Assembly: GCA_022340645.1 (NCBI GenBank)
Contig: JAJDNP010000169.1
Span: forward strand, 1-54,007
Length of the DNA: 54,007 bases
Direction: 5' to 3'
Origin: Gammaproteobacteria bacterium
Lineage (GTDB): Bacteria; Pseudomonadota; Gammaproteobacteria; SZUA-229
Notes under the pieces: generated by a model
Told to the model about the DNA's origin: nothing
The model's input: only the letters and a program-made list of their open reading frames with translations
The model's database searches: none
Translations under genes and position numbers: made by a program
Part shown: piece after piece, positions 1 through 7,710 of the stretch
Layout of the letters: the number at the start of each line of letters is the position of its first letter
Position numbering within the stretch: position 1 is the stretch's first letter

Positions 1-192
1 GGAAAACCGGTAAAGGTGGTGATCAACGATAACCGGTACGCGGCGAACATCACGGCGATTTCCTATGAGCCGGTAGAGATTAATAAGGGGGCGGGAATTG
101 GCGGAGAACAGCGCTATACAGTGGAAGCAGGGTTTTTCACGGACGGGGGTTCGATGCCAGTTGGTAAAAAGGCCAGCGTGGTGATTGAATAA
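1..192 (+). CDS. C-terminal end of a probable HlyD-family membrane fusion (periplasmic adaptor) protein, partial
   Basis: The window opens inside a reading frame that runs for 63 codons to a TAA at 190-192. The fragment is rich in short beta strands with Gly and Val turns (GKPVKVVIND at the start, VGKKASVVIE at the end). That pattern resembles the last beta-barrel and membrane-proximal region of HlyD/AcrA-type adaptors, where a 'G.PV.V.I' strand precedes a loop and a final 'P.G..A.V.I' strand. The family call is inference from this pattern only, since the diagnostic hairpin and lipoyl parts lie outside the window. It converges with the arsenic operon, and the 23-bp palindrome just after its stop could end transcription from both sides. 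Confidence 0.45.
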   Translation, partial: GKPVKVVINDNRYAANITAISYEPVEINKGAGIGGEQRYTVEAGFFTDGGSMPVGKKASVVIE

Positions 193-195
193 TAC

Positions 196-263
196 TGCAG
201 GTTCGAATTTATTCGGACGCTACAAAAATATTGGCGACGGGTCCGAATAAATTCGAACCTGCA
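196..263. repeat. Perfect palindromic element (REP-like), 23-bp arms
   Basis: Left arm 196-218 and right arm 241-263 are exact reverse complements, separated by a 22-nt spacer. The core is TTCGAATTTATTCGGAC. A second perfect copy with compensated base changes lies at 192-262 of the 11.2 kb gap, and degenerate halves lie at 25779-25800 and 52244-52265. The element sits between two converging genes, where a stable hairpin could block transcription from both sides or protect mRNA 3' ends. It resembles the REP palindromes of Pseudomonas and relatives that are mobilised by RAYT (Y1) transposases; no such transposase gene is in this window. Confidence 0.85.
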
Positions 264-298
264 ACAATATGTAAAATGACATTGAACTCAAAAAAATG

Positions 299-1510
299 TT
301 ATGAACTGACTATGCCACGTTCTGCCGGCAGCTTGAAAGACAGCACGGTGGCAGCCAGCAGGAAAGCGCTGGACCACCACAGGCAGCCTGCCAGTCCCTG
401 CGTCTGGTACGCCCAGCCGGAGAGCACGGTTCCGGCCAGGCGGCCACCGGCATTTGCCATGTAATAAAACCCCACGCTCATTGCCACCTTGTCGGCATCC
501 GAATAAGCCAGTATCAGGTAGGAGTGGATGGCTGAATTGATCGCAAACGCCACGCCGAACAGGATCAGGCCTGCAATCAATACAATATCAGCAGGCCAGC
601 CCTGCTGCAGTGCGATTGCAATGCCGGCAGGGAAAAGCGCGAGAATAAAGACCCAGAACCGGGCTGCACCGGCTCCCGGTCCCCGGCCGTGATGGCTGCG
701 GCGCATTAACCTGGGCGCACTTGCCTGCACGAATCCATAACCAATTACCCATAATGCGAGGAATGATCCCACCTCGGTAAAAGACCAGTTCAGCACTTCA
801 TAGAGAAATACGGGCAGGCCGACAACAAACCAGACATCGCGTGAGCCGAACAGGAAAAAACGTGCCGCGGACAGCCAGTTGATGGCAGGTATTTTGGAGA
901 AGACCTGGGTGAACCTGGGCTTCGATTTCATCTTGCCTACACCGGAGGGCAGCAGGTACGCCGTTAACAGCAGAACGAAAAACAGCAGGCCAGCCAGTAT
1001 GGCCAGCGCATAACGAAAACCAAGCCATTCCAGCAGCGCGGCGCCGACAAAAAAACCTGCCCCTTTCAGTGCGTTCTTGGAGCCGGTCAACACGGCTACC
1101 CATTTGAACAGTTTGGAGTCGCCGCCGTCACCTACCATGGTCTTAACCGATGCCTTGGCCGACATCTTGTTGAGGTCCTTGGCAATGCCTGACAGCGCCT
1201 GCGCGATCATGACATAGGGTACAGAGAGCCAGGCATCCGGCACGGTCAGCGCAGACAGTGCGATTACCTGCATTCCCATGCCGATGTTCATGGTGAGGTT
1301 GAGACCGATGCGCGCTCCCAGCCAGCCGCCAACCAGGTTGGTAACGATGCCAAAGAATTCATAAAACAGAAACAGCATCGCCACCTCGAAAGGTGAATAT
1401 CCCAGCAGGTGAAAATACAGCACCACCAGCATGCGGATAGCGCCGTCGGTAACGGTGAAGGCCCAGTAACCGCCGGTGACAACCAGATAATTTCGCATGC
1501 CCTGTTGCAT
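299..1510 (-). CDS. arsJ: ArsJ-type MFS exporter of 1-arseno-3-phosphoglycerate
   Basis: A major facilitator superfamily protein of 403 residues with about twelve hydrophobic segments. It begins MQQGMRNYLVVTGGYWAFTV, the typical ArsJ opening. ArsJ is known to export 1-arseno-3-phosphoglycerate, the product of a dedicated GAPDH acting on arsenate; outside the cell the product breaks down, so arsenate is removed. The start chosen is the ATG at 1508-1510, two bases after the GAPDH stop. A longer frame reaches 1570 but would overlap GAPDH by nearly 60 bases. Location directly behind GAPDH and ArsR makes the assignment strong. Translation is probably coupled to GAPDH, since no good ribosome site precedes the ATG. 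Confidence 0.9.
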   Translation of the reverse strand: MQQGMRNYLVVTGGYWAFTVTDGAIRMLVVLYFHLLGYSPFEVAMLFLFYEFFGIVTNLVGGWLGARIGLNLTMNIGMGMQVIALSALTVPDAWLSVPYVMIAQALSGIAKDLNKMSAKASVKTMVGDGGDSKLFKWVAVLTGSKNALKGAGFFVGAALLEWLGFRYALAILAGLLFFVLLLTAYLLPSGVGKMKSKPRFTQVFSKIPAINWLSAARFFLFGSRDVWFVVGLPVFLYEVLNWSFTEVGSFLALWVIGYGFVQASAPRLMRRSHHGRGPGAGAARFWVFILALFPAGIAIALQQGWPADIVLIAGLILFGVAFAINSAIHSYLILAYSDADKVAMSVGFYYMANAGGRLAGTVLSGWAYQTQGLAGCLWWSSAFLLAATVLSFKLPAERGIVSS

Positions 1511-1512
1511 TA

Positions 1513-2514
1513 CTACAAACTCAGTGCAACCTTTCTTGCCAGTTCCATCATGCGGTTGACGTAACCCCACTCGTTATCGTACCAGGCATAAACCTTGACC
1601 TGGGTTTCATCGATGACCATGGTGGAGAGCGCATCAACAATTGATGAACGCGGATCATTGACATAATCGGCGGATACCAGTGGCCGTTCTTCATAACCGA
1701 GTATGCCTTTGAGCTCGCCTTCGGCCGCTTGCCGAAAATAAGTATTGACTTCTTCGGCTGTCACTGGCCGGCTGGCTTCGAAAACAAAATCAGTCAATGA
1801 GGCATTAAGCAGAGGGACTCGCACCGCGTGACCGTTGAGCTTGCCGGTAAGTTCAGGAAATATTTTGCTAATGGCTTTTGCCGACCCTGTCGATGTTGGA
1901 ATCAGCGAGTTGCCGCAGGCGCGCGCCCGGCGCAGGTCTTTATGTCCCTTGTCGACGATGGTCTGGGTGTTGGTAATATCGTGAATGGTAGTCATGCAGC
2001 CGTGCTTGATGCCGATTTTTTCATGCATCACCTTGACCACCGGCGCCAGGCAGTTAGTTGTACAGGAGGCAGCGGTCAGCAGATGGTGTATTGCCGGGTC
2101 GTACCGGTCATCGTTGATGCCATAGACGATATTGAGTGCGCCTTCGGTTGGCGCCGCCACAATTACCTTGCTAACACCCTGCTCAAAATAGGTATCCAGT
2201 AATTCCGGTTTCTTGTGATGTTTGCCGGTGGCTTCGATTACTATGTCGCAATCCGACCAGTCCGAATCAGCAATGCCCATGTTTGATGAGTAGGACAGCG
2301 TTTTGTCGTCAATGATCATATTGCCGTCTTCCGCTGCAGTGTTGATTGACCAGCTGCCATGGACCGAGTCAAACCTGAGAAGATGTGCCGAACCATGCGC
2401 ATCCGTGGCAATCTCGTTAATACGGACAATTTCAAATTCAGGCATGGCCCAGCCCGCACGCAAGCCGAGTCGTCCCATGCGGCCAAAGCCATTGATGCCT
2501 ATTCGAATTGCCAT
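1513..2514 (-). CDS. Glyceraldehyde-3-phosphate dehydrogenase of the arsenate-resistance operon
   Basis: A 333-residue GAPDH with an N-terminal NAD-binding motif ([14 protein letters not shown], residues 7-20), the active-site sequence SCTTNC with catalytic Cys151, and the general-base His178. In ars operons this enzyme uses arsenate in place of phosphate to make 1-arseno-3-phosphoglycerate, which ArsJ exports. The initial sequence has GRMGR where housekeeping enzymes usually have GRIGR, as in other ars-linked GAPDHs I recall. A GGAG ribosome site precedes the ATG at 2514. It lies 68 bp after arsR and two bases before arsJ, so the three form one transcript. A purely glycolytic role is possible but unlikely given these neighbours. 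Confidence 0.93.
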   Translation of the reverse strand: MAIRIGINGFGRMGRLGLRAGWAMPEFEIVRINEIATDAHGSAHLLRFDSVHGSWSINTAAEDGNMIIDDKTLSYSSNMGIADSDWSDCDIVIEATGKHHKKPELLDTYFEQGVSKVIVAAPTEGALNIVYGINDDRYDPAIHHLLTAASCTTNCLAPVVKVMHEKIGIKHGCMTTIHDITNTQTIVDKGHKDLRRARACGNSLIPTSTGSAKAISKIFPELTGKLNGHAVRVPLLNASLTDFVFEASRPVTAEEVNTYFRQAAEGELKGILGYEERPLVSADYVNDPRSSIVDALSTMVIDETQVKVYAWYDNEWGYVNRMMELARKVALSL

Positions 2515-2582
2515 TATTTTTCTCCAGGTTGTGTGTTGATCAGATGGGTCATACAGCGGTCAGGCGGCAGCGGCACGGATCA

Positions 2583-2936
2583 TCATGCGCAGCATTCCAG
2601 TTCTGGCCGCTTGTTCATGGAAGTGAGAATCTTTCGGTCTGAAACAAATGGTTCGGTATGAGACACGCCATCAAGCGTGGTTTGCAGAATCTCCAGTGCC
2701 CAGCCCTGTAGTTCAGGGTTAATTCGATAATGCATCCATGTGCCGCTGCGGCGGGCAATAATTACGCCTGATTGGCGTAAATGCGCCAGGTGGCGGGAAA
2801 TCTTAGGCTGCGACAGGTTGAGTGCATGGCTGAATTCGCAGACACATAATTCGCCTTCGGCCTGCATTAACAACAGGCAGCGAAGCCGCGTACTATCGGC
2901 CAGCATTTTAAAAAAAGTATCGGCTTCATTAAGCAT
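2583..2936 (-). CDS. arsR: ArsR-family arsenic-responsive repressor
   Basis: A 117-residue winged-helix repressor. It has the classic ArsR metalloid-binding motif ELCVCEF, with Cys31 and Cys33 at the start of the DNA-recognition helix region, followed by LSQPKISRHLAHLRQSGVI (recognition helix). A third and fourth cysteine lie at the extreme C terminus (ELECCA, Cys115-116). In E. coli ArsR, arsenite binds the two CxC cysteines plus one nearby and releases the operator. It should repress its own operon from the palindromes just upstream (2946-2968). The start codon lies only a few bases after the predicted -10 box, so the mRNA may be leaderless. Confidence 0.93.
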   Translation of the reverse strand: MLNEADTFFKMLADSTRLRCLLLMQAEGELCVCEFSHALNLSQPKISRHLAHLRQSGVIIARRSGTWMHYRINPELQGWALEILQTTLDGVSHTEPFVSDRKILTSMNKRPELECCA

Positions 2937-2941
2937 GGGTA

Positions 2942-2972
2942 ATTATATACGTATAACCATATATATGGTCAA
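2942..2972 (-). promoter_or_regulatory. arsR promoter with overlapping palindromic operator
   Basis: Reading the minus strand, TTGACC (2967-2972) is followed after 19 nt by TATAAT (2942-2947), or after 17 nt by TATATA (2944-2949). Two perfect palindromes lie between or over these boxes: CCATATATATGG (2957-2968) and TATACGTATA (2946-2955). AT-rich palindromes over the promoter are what ArsR-family repressors bind. The distance from the -10 box to the ATG at 2936 is about six bases, with no ribosome binding site in it. Confidence 0.7.
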
Positions 2973-3169
2973 GTACATAACAGCTCCGGGTGCACAGTCA
3001 GTTACTCAAATTAATGTGTCCCCCGGTATCACACGAGGAAACGGCAATATTGGCAAGACCCCGGCAGACATGATCATGTTGCCGAGTAACTGCTCGAATG
3101 ACTGTATACCCTGCCCAAGTAAGCATCACTGGTCCCTGCTATTACTTTCTGGCAGCGATGAGTTTATGG

Positions 3170-3964
3170 CTAGTACTTATCGTGTTCAGGCCATTCACTG
3201 GCATCAATGGTATCGCGGTAGGCATGCCATGTGGCATGGCCAATAAGCGGCAGGAACACAATAAAACCGATAAAGAAGGTTATAAAACCTATTATCACGA
3301 ATGATACGATGATGATTGCCCAGATAAGCATTGTTTTCTTGTTGCGCAGTACCGCATTGACGCTGGTTACTACGGCTGTGATGGCGTCAGTCTCCCTGTC
3401 CATGAGCATCGGTAAAGAAAAAGCACTGGTAGTAAACACAATGGTGGAAAAAAACGCGCCAATGGCTGTGCCAATTCCGAGGAACATGGCCAGGTCCGCA
3501 ATACTGTAATTGGAATTTTCAGGGAAGAATATATGAACAGCTGTTGCTGCACGCGCCCACAGTAAAAAAACAATCAGTAGTATGAGTGAAAAGATGACAA
3601 TGTCTTTAATTCGGACTCTGCTTTCTCTTATGCAGTAACCGAGAATCGGTTTTCTTCCCTGTTCGAGCTGGCAACTGAATGAGTACAGCCCTATTGCCAG
3701 TACCGGGCCAATTAGCAGGAAGCCGGTTGCCATACCGAGATAAAGACCTAGCGTCCCGAATGACCATGACAGGTAGGTAATGGCGATACTCAATAGAGTT
3801 AATGCAAAACCGTAAGTAAGTGATACAGCCGGTGCCTTTCTCATGTCTTCAGCGCCCTGGTGGATCCACTTTATTGGCGCATTAATCGGTACAATGTTTA
3901 CCTTTGCACAAAACGGTAAGAGTTTTTCTTCGGTTTTAGCTGTATCTGTCGTTTTATCATTCAT
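3170..3964 (-). CDS. DUF2189-family integral membrane protein
   Basis: A 264-residue protein with a short cytoplasmic N terminus and about six hydrophobic segments. The region IKWIHQGAEDMRKAPAVSLT followed by YGFALTLLS and LLIGPVLAIGLYS is characteristic of the DUF2189 family, whose function is unknown. It stands alone: upstream is a 370-bp gap, and downstream is the divergent or unrelated ars operon. A long AT-rich palindrome (4042-4064) lies about 80 bp upstream of its ATG and could be a regulatory site. No enzymatic motif is seen. The ATG at 3962-3964 gives the expected N terminus. Confidence 0.75.
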   Translation of the reverse strand: MNDKTTDTAKTEEKLLPFCAKVNIVPINAPIKWIHQGAEDMRKAPAVSLTYGFALTLLSIAITYLSWSFGTLGLYLGMATGFLLIGPVLAIGLYSFSCQLEQGRKPILGYCIRESRVRIKDIVIFSLILLIVFLLWARAATAVHIFFPENSNYSIADLAMFLGIGTAIGAFFSTIVFTTSAFSLPMLMDRETDAITAVVTSVNAVLRNKKTMLIWAIIIVSFVIIGFITFFIGFIVFLPLIGHATWHAYRDTIDASEWPEHDKY

Positions 3965-4335
3965 GATGAAAATGTGTTTTGTTCATAAGATGATTTTGAA
4001 TATATCGCTATGTCGCCGACAACGCAAGAGTCAGGTGGATGATTATTGTTTTAAAAACAATAATTTAGATAATATTAATTTACTAATATAACTATAATAA
4101 AGTTGCTGGTGAATGTTTTTTAGCTATAAGGAAATTGGTAAGCACTATTTCCAGCTTAAATACTCCACCAGCTACAGCCGATGGAGTATTCACTGCTAAC
4201 GTTTTGCTTGTTTGCGAAGAGGTTTGTTAGTTGGAAGAACACTGCTTTCTGTTGCTTCACAGTATTCGATGTAAGATTCTTCAGCTACCAGGAGTGCCTG
4301 TTGCAGCCACAGCTACAGCTACAGCATAATCATTG
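3965..4335. other. Intergenic stretch with two short palindromes
   Basis: No convincing gene is seen here. An AT-rich near-continuous palindrome occupies 4042-4064 (11-bp arms, one central base), upstream of the DUF2189 gene. A 9-bp stem, AATACTCCA (4159-4167) pairing with TGGAGTATT (4182-4190), has a 14-nt loop and could be a weak terminator. Near 4300-4325 there is a short run of AGCTAC repeats before the stop of the next gene. Confidence 0.5.
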
Positions 4336-4671
4336 TTACTGAGCATTGTCAGAACTGGCACTGCCTGCAGCATCACTGACAGTTTCTGCACAAACCCATC
4401 CCCAGGATTCCAGTTTGGCTATAAAACCTTTAGCTTTTTCATCGCAGTATGATTCGTCATTGTCTGCATGCCACAATACCTGGTCTTCAACACCTTCCGT
4501 TTGTTTTTTGTAAACAACATCGCATGGCACGGCTTCGGATGTGGTGTGTACTATATGAACTTCGCGTACGTCATTGCCATGACTGCAGCTCCACGAGTCG
4601 GCATAAGCGCTGACGGGCACAGTAACAAACGCAACAGCTAAAACTTGAACAGCACAATTGATAAGACGCAT
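4336..4671 (-). CDS. Small secreted protein of unknown function
   Basis: A 111-residue protein starting at the ATG 4669-4671, which is preceded by a clear AGAGGAA ribosome site. A longer frame to 4704 lacks this. The N terminus MRLINCAVQVLAVAFVTVPVSAYA is a signal peptide with cleavage after AYA. The mature part has four cysteines (in SWSCSHGND, AVPCDVVY, ESYCDEK and WGWVCAET), suggesting two disulfides in the periplasm. I do not recognise a named family. The pattern 'SW.C.......REV.IV......PC.V.Y.K' is reminiscent of small conserved proteobacterial periplasmic proteins, but no function can be offered. Confidence 0.7.
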   Translation of the reverse strand: MRLINCAVQVLAVAFVTVPVSAYADSWSCSHGNDVREVHIVHTTSEAVPCDVVYKKQTEGVEDQVLWHADNDESYCDEKAKGFIAKLESWGWVCAETVSDAAGSASSDNAQ

Positions 4672-5116
4672 TATATTTTCCTCTTTTGTTATTTTTGGAC
4701 TCAATACATTGAAACGGTATTGTCGGTCTTTTTATAACACAGGTTGCTGCAAAACTGCTAATAAAAATAAGACTGAATCGAGTTGTTCATCAAGCATGAG
4801 GCTGCTGTCGTCATCCTTTAGATCATCATTAATGGAGCAATAGCAACCGCAGGGACTACATGTTACCGGGCGTAATCCAGGGCATGATTAATTATTTACA
4901 GTCAGTGAGGCTGAGGAGTAGTAAAGATTTGGTCTTTTGGTGACGAATAAGGCATGAATAATATACTCTCGCCATGGCGAGATAAACAATCAGCAATTAG
5001 ATGACAGATAATGGTGACAAACTCTCTCTTCATGCTGGCGCAAATCGGCCGCATGTCCGAAAGCCCCGGCATTCAGCCGTAAGCAGAAGCCGCCGGTTTT
5101 TTATTCGGTGGAGTAT
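4672..5116. other. Intergenic stretch between the small secreted protein and pyruvate kinase
   Basis: About 445 bp without a supported gene on either strand. It contains the upstream region of the secreted protein (ribosome site at about 4676-4684) and the 3' flank of pyruvate kinase. A GC-rich stretch at 5070-5100, CCGGC...GCCGCCGG followed by a T-run, could be a weak terminator reading on the plus strand, but no plus-strand gene ends here. Nothing else stands out. Confidence 0.4.
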
Positions 5117-6568
5117 TTATAGCGTGACAACACGAATCAGGTCAGTGCTGCCGCTTTGCTGGAAATGCCCGGCAGTTATTACCACGATGTCGCCGCTGTC
5201 GGCATTTACCATCCGTCTTGCTTCGGAAATGGCAAAGTCTATACGGCCCTCATCGGTGGCTGCTCCCTGATAAAGCGCTGGTACAACACCCCAGTTCATG
5301 GAAAGTTTGCGTGCCACCTTCTCGGAGGTGGTCACCGCCAGAATCGGACAATCCGGGCGGTATTTGGAAACCAGGCGTGAGGTGAAACCGCTTTCGGTGA
5401 GGCTGATAATGGCTACTGCATTCAGGTTTGCGCCCATGCTGACGGATGCCTGGCCAATGGCCTGTGTTACCACGTTGGAAGGGCTGGGCTTGATTTTCTG
5501 CAGGTAGCCGTATTCTTCCAATGACGCCTCGGCGCGCAATGTGATGGTAGAAAGTGTCCGCAATGCCTGCAGCGGGTATTTGCCGACGGCGGTTTCGCCA
5601 GAAAGCATGACCGCAGAAGTACCATCAAGTATTGCATTCGCCACGTCGCTTGCTTCAGCGCGGGTGGGTTTCGGGTTCCATTCCATCGATGCCAGCATCT
5701 GGGTAGCGGTTATCACCGGCTTGCCGTTGCTTACCGTAGTGCGGATAATATGCTTTTGGGTACGCGGCACATCTGCCAGCGGAAGCTCTACGCCAAGGTC
5801 GCCGCGAGCAACCATAATGCCATCTGCAGCGTCAACGATTTCCTCCAGGTTCGCGACCCCGGCCTTGTTTTCAATTTTGGCGATGATGGGTATATTTTCG
5901 CCTTTCTCAATCAGTATTTCACGCATCTTGTAAATATCATCCGCGCTTTGCACGAAGGAGGCTGCGATATAGTCGACGTCATTTTCTGCAGCAAAACTCA
6001 GTTCCTTGACGATGTCGTCGCGGTTTTCGGGGCTGACGGCACTCATTGCCAACTGGGTTTCCGGCAGGTTGACGCTTTTTGAATTACCCAGTCTCCCGCC
6101 GTGAATGACGCGGCAATTGATTGCACCGTTCTCTACACTTTTGACAACCAGCTCAATCGCGCCGTCATCAAGCAGAATCGGTATTCCCTGGCGCACCTCT
6201 TCATGCAGTTTCAGGTAGGTTATGGAGACACCCGATGCATTGCCGAGCCGGTTTTCTGTATACAGTCTAAAATCTTCCCCGGGCAGGAGGTCGGCGGAAT
6301 CGCCTTCCAGCAGACCCGTGCGAATCTCGATACCTCGAGTATCGATCATGATGGCGATGTTCCGTCCAAGTTCTTTGGCAGCGGCACGCAGGCTCGATAT
6401 CTGCTGTCTGTGCTTTTCATGCGTACCATGCGAAAGGTTCAATCGCGCTACATTCATCCCGGCCTCAATCATGGCGCGGTGCATTTCTGGCGTGCTGCAG
6501 GCAGGCCCGATAGTGGCAACGATCTTGGTTTTACGTATGGCTGTGTGGTTGCTTGATGTGCTGTTCAT
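5117..6568 (-). CDS. pyk: Pyruvate kinase
   Basis: A 483-residue enzyme converting phosphoenolpyruvate and ADP to pyruvate and ATP, the final step of glycolysis. The N-terminal barrel begins RKTKIVATIGPA (residues 12-23). NVARLNLSHG, the lysine segment IPIIAKIENKAGV and the substrate loop GIMVARGDLGVE are all present. So are the TRAEASDVANAILDGTSAVM region and the C-terminal regulatory domain. Length and features fit the PykA type of gammaproteobacteria (480 residues in E. coli). It is a single gene, with 240 bp upstream before the next gene. I cannot decide PykA versus PykF from sequence alone, so the generic symbol is given. Confidence 0.96.
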   Translation of the reverse strand: MNSTSSNHTAIRKTKIVATIGPACSTPEMHRAMIEAGMNVARLNLSHGTHEKHRQQISSLRAAAKELGRNIAIMIDTRGIEIRTGLLEGDSADLLPGEDFRLYTENRLGNASGVSITYLKLHEEVRQGIPILLDDGAIELVVKSVENGAINCRVIHGGRLGNSKSVNLPETQLAMSAVSPENRDDIVKELSFAAENDVDYIAASFVQSADDIYKMREILIEKGENIPIIAKIENKAGVANLEEIVDAADGIMVARGDLGVELPLADVPRTQKHIIRTTVSNGKPVITATQMLASMEWNPKPTRAEASDVANAILDGTSAVMLSGETAVGKYPLQALRTLSTITLRAEASLEEYGYLQKIKPSPSNVVTQAIGQASVSMGANLNAVAIISLTESGFTSRLVSKYRPDCPILAVTTSEKVARKLSMNWGVVPALYQGAATDEGRIDFAISEARRMVNADSGDIVVITAGHFQQSGSTDLIRVVTL

Positions 6569-6812
6569 GAGTGATGTTAGCCTGTTAAAGCATGTTAAAT
6601 TTATTACTGCTGCCTGTTTCGGGTACCATGTTTTTCATTCCATGGATACAGACGAAAACCTTATTATATTAACGGATATCTCTCACAGACAATATAGTCT
6701 CTGAGAGGTATGCCAAAGACCGGTAGATACGTGACTGTGTCAGCACGCGCGGCGATAAAAGGATTTGAAAGTGCATCCGGGTCATGCTGTAGTGCTTACA
6801 GGTTTATCTTGA

Positions 6813-7136
6813 TTAATTTGATGAATTACGTCTGTCGTCGATGGATCGCCGCTCAGGATAATTGATAGCTACTGATTTTTCCCTTCTTTCTGTGCGGCGT
6901 TTTTCCCGCATAAAATACAGGACAAGTAAGGCAGCGCAGATTCCCAGTATTCCCATGACGCTCAATACTGAAAGCAGTGCCTGTTTTTCTAGTGCAGACT
7001 CAAGCGGAATAACGCTTATACCGGCGTAGTCTTCCAGCAGCACTATGCCCAGGGAAATTAGCCCAAACAGCAAAAACAGGCCAACGAACAGCAGCCTGTA
7101 AATCAAGTCCAGGTTGGTGCGAATGCGAAATAACAT
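6813..7136 (-). CDS. Small two-helix membrane protein, function unknown
   Basis: A 107-residue protein with two strongly hydrophobic segments: YRLLFVGLFLLFGLISLGIV (about residues 13-32) and a second at about 51-73. A highly charged tail follows, rich in Arg and Glu (REKRRTERREKS, then PERRSIDDRR). The tail probably faces the cytoplasm. No family is recognised. It stands alone in the same direction as pyruvate kinase, divergent from the next plus-strand gene. The 'RR..DDRR' end resembles tails of several small uncharacterised membrane proteins. Confidence 0.6.
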   Translation of the reverse strand: MLFRIRTNLDLIYRLLFVGLFLLFGLISLGIVLLEDYAGISVIPLESALEKQALLSVLSVMGILGICAALLVLYFMREKRRTERREKSVAINYPERRSIDDRRNSSN

Positions 7137-7277
7137 GGCTCGTCTTTAGTGTTTATTTACCAAATATCATATCAATAAAAGGTATTGTAAAGGAATTGAT
7201 GAATGTCCGTAAATATTCATGCCGTTACCGGTTTTATCATTTTGCTGGCAATAGGCGGATAGATATTGCGGGTGATA

Positions 7278-7658
7278 ATGCGTAAAGAAATTATTATAAT
7301 AGTATTCGTTCCAGTAAAATTTAACACCATGATGACTGATTCAATATGTAATATACCAGGGGAACCGGATTACAGCGGGGTGACCATAGTAGAGTTATCA
7401 CCCGATCCGGTTGTTGATGATTATCTGCAGGCGATGGCTGTTGCTAACAGGGAAGCTGAAAAATTAATCGGTGATAATATGCTGCTGGCCTGGTACGACA
7501 GCGACCGTGATTTTGAGTCGCCGCAGCATGCCAGCGAATGCCATGTTAACAGTGCTGTCCCGGGTTATATAGATTACGCTTTATATCATGGCGCAACGCT
7601 TAAAATTGATATTGAGCAGGGGCGTTTTGTATTCTTTTATCTGCCAGTCGATATATAA
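7278..7658 (+). CDS. Small cytosolic protein, possibly AF1514/DUF5619-like
   Basis: The conserved-looking core spans YSGVTIVELSPDPVVDDYLQ through LKIDIEQGRFVFFYLPVDI. It includes NMLLAWYDSDRDFESPQHAS and PGYIDYALYHGATL. A lone cysteine and histidine sit in the SECHVN segment. I tentatively associate this with the small AF1514/DUF5619-type family of unknown function, recalled rather than checked. The start is uncertain: ATG codons at 7278, 7329 and 7332 are in frame, and a TTG at 7266 extends the frame. 7278 has a GGGTGATA stretch before it; the two later ones have no ribosome site. The gene converges with the U32 protein gene. Confidence 0.6.
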   Translation: MRKEIIIIVFVPVKFNTMMTDSICNIPGEPDYSGVTIVELSPDPVVDDYLQAMAVANREAEKLIGDNMLLAWYDSDRDFESPQHASECHVNSAVPGYIDYALYHGATLKIDIEQGRFVFFYLPVDI

Positions 7659-7710
7659 GTGCGCAAGCTTTTCGAGTATCCGGGTTGATTACGTTGCACG
7701 CACAAAAGAT

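Noticed and set aside
196-263. CRISPR array or tRNA gene at the AT/GC palindromes
   Set aside because: Only single or scattered copies with no regular spacers, and no tRNA cloverleaf.
1511-1570. Longer start for ArsJ
   Set aside because: It would overlap the end of GAPDH by nearly 60 bases, whereas the ATG at 1510 gives the usual ArsJ beginning.
2740-3246. 168-codon plus-strand frame over arsR and the gap
   Set aside because: Antisense to a confident ArsR gene with no recognisable protein pattern.
4336-4704. Longer start for the small secreted protein
   Set aside because: The ATG at 4671 has the AGAGGAA ribosome site and a clean signal peptide.
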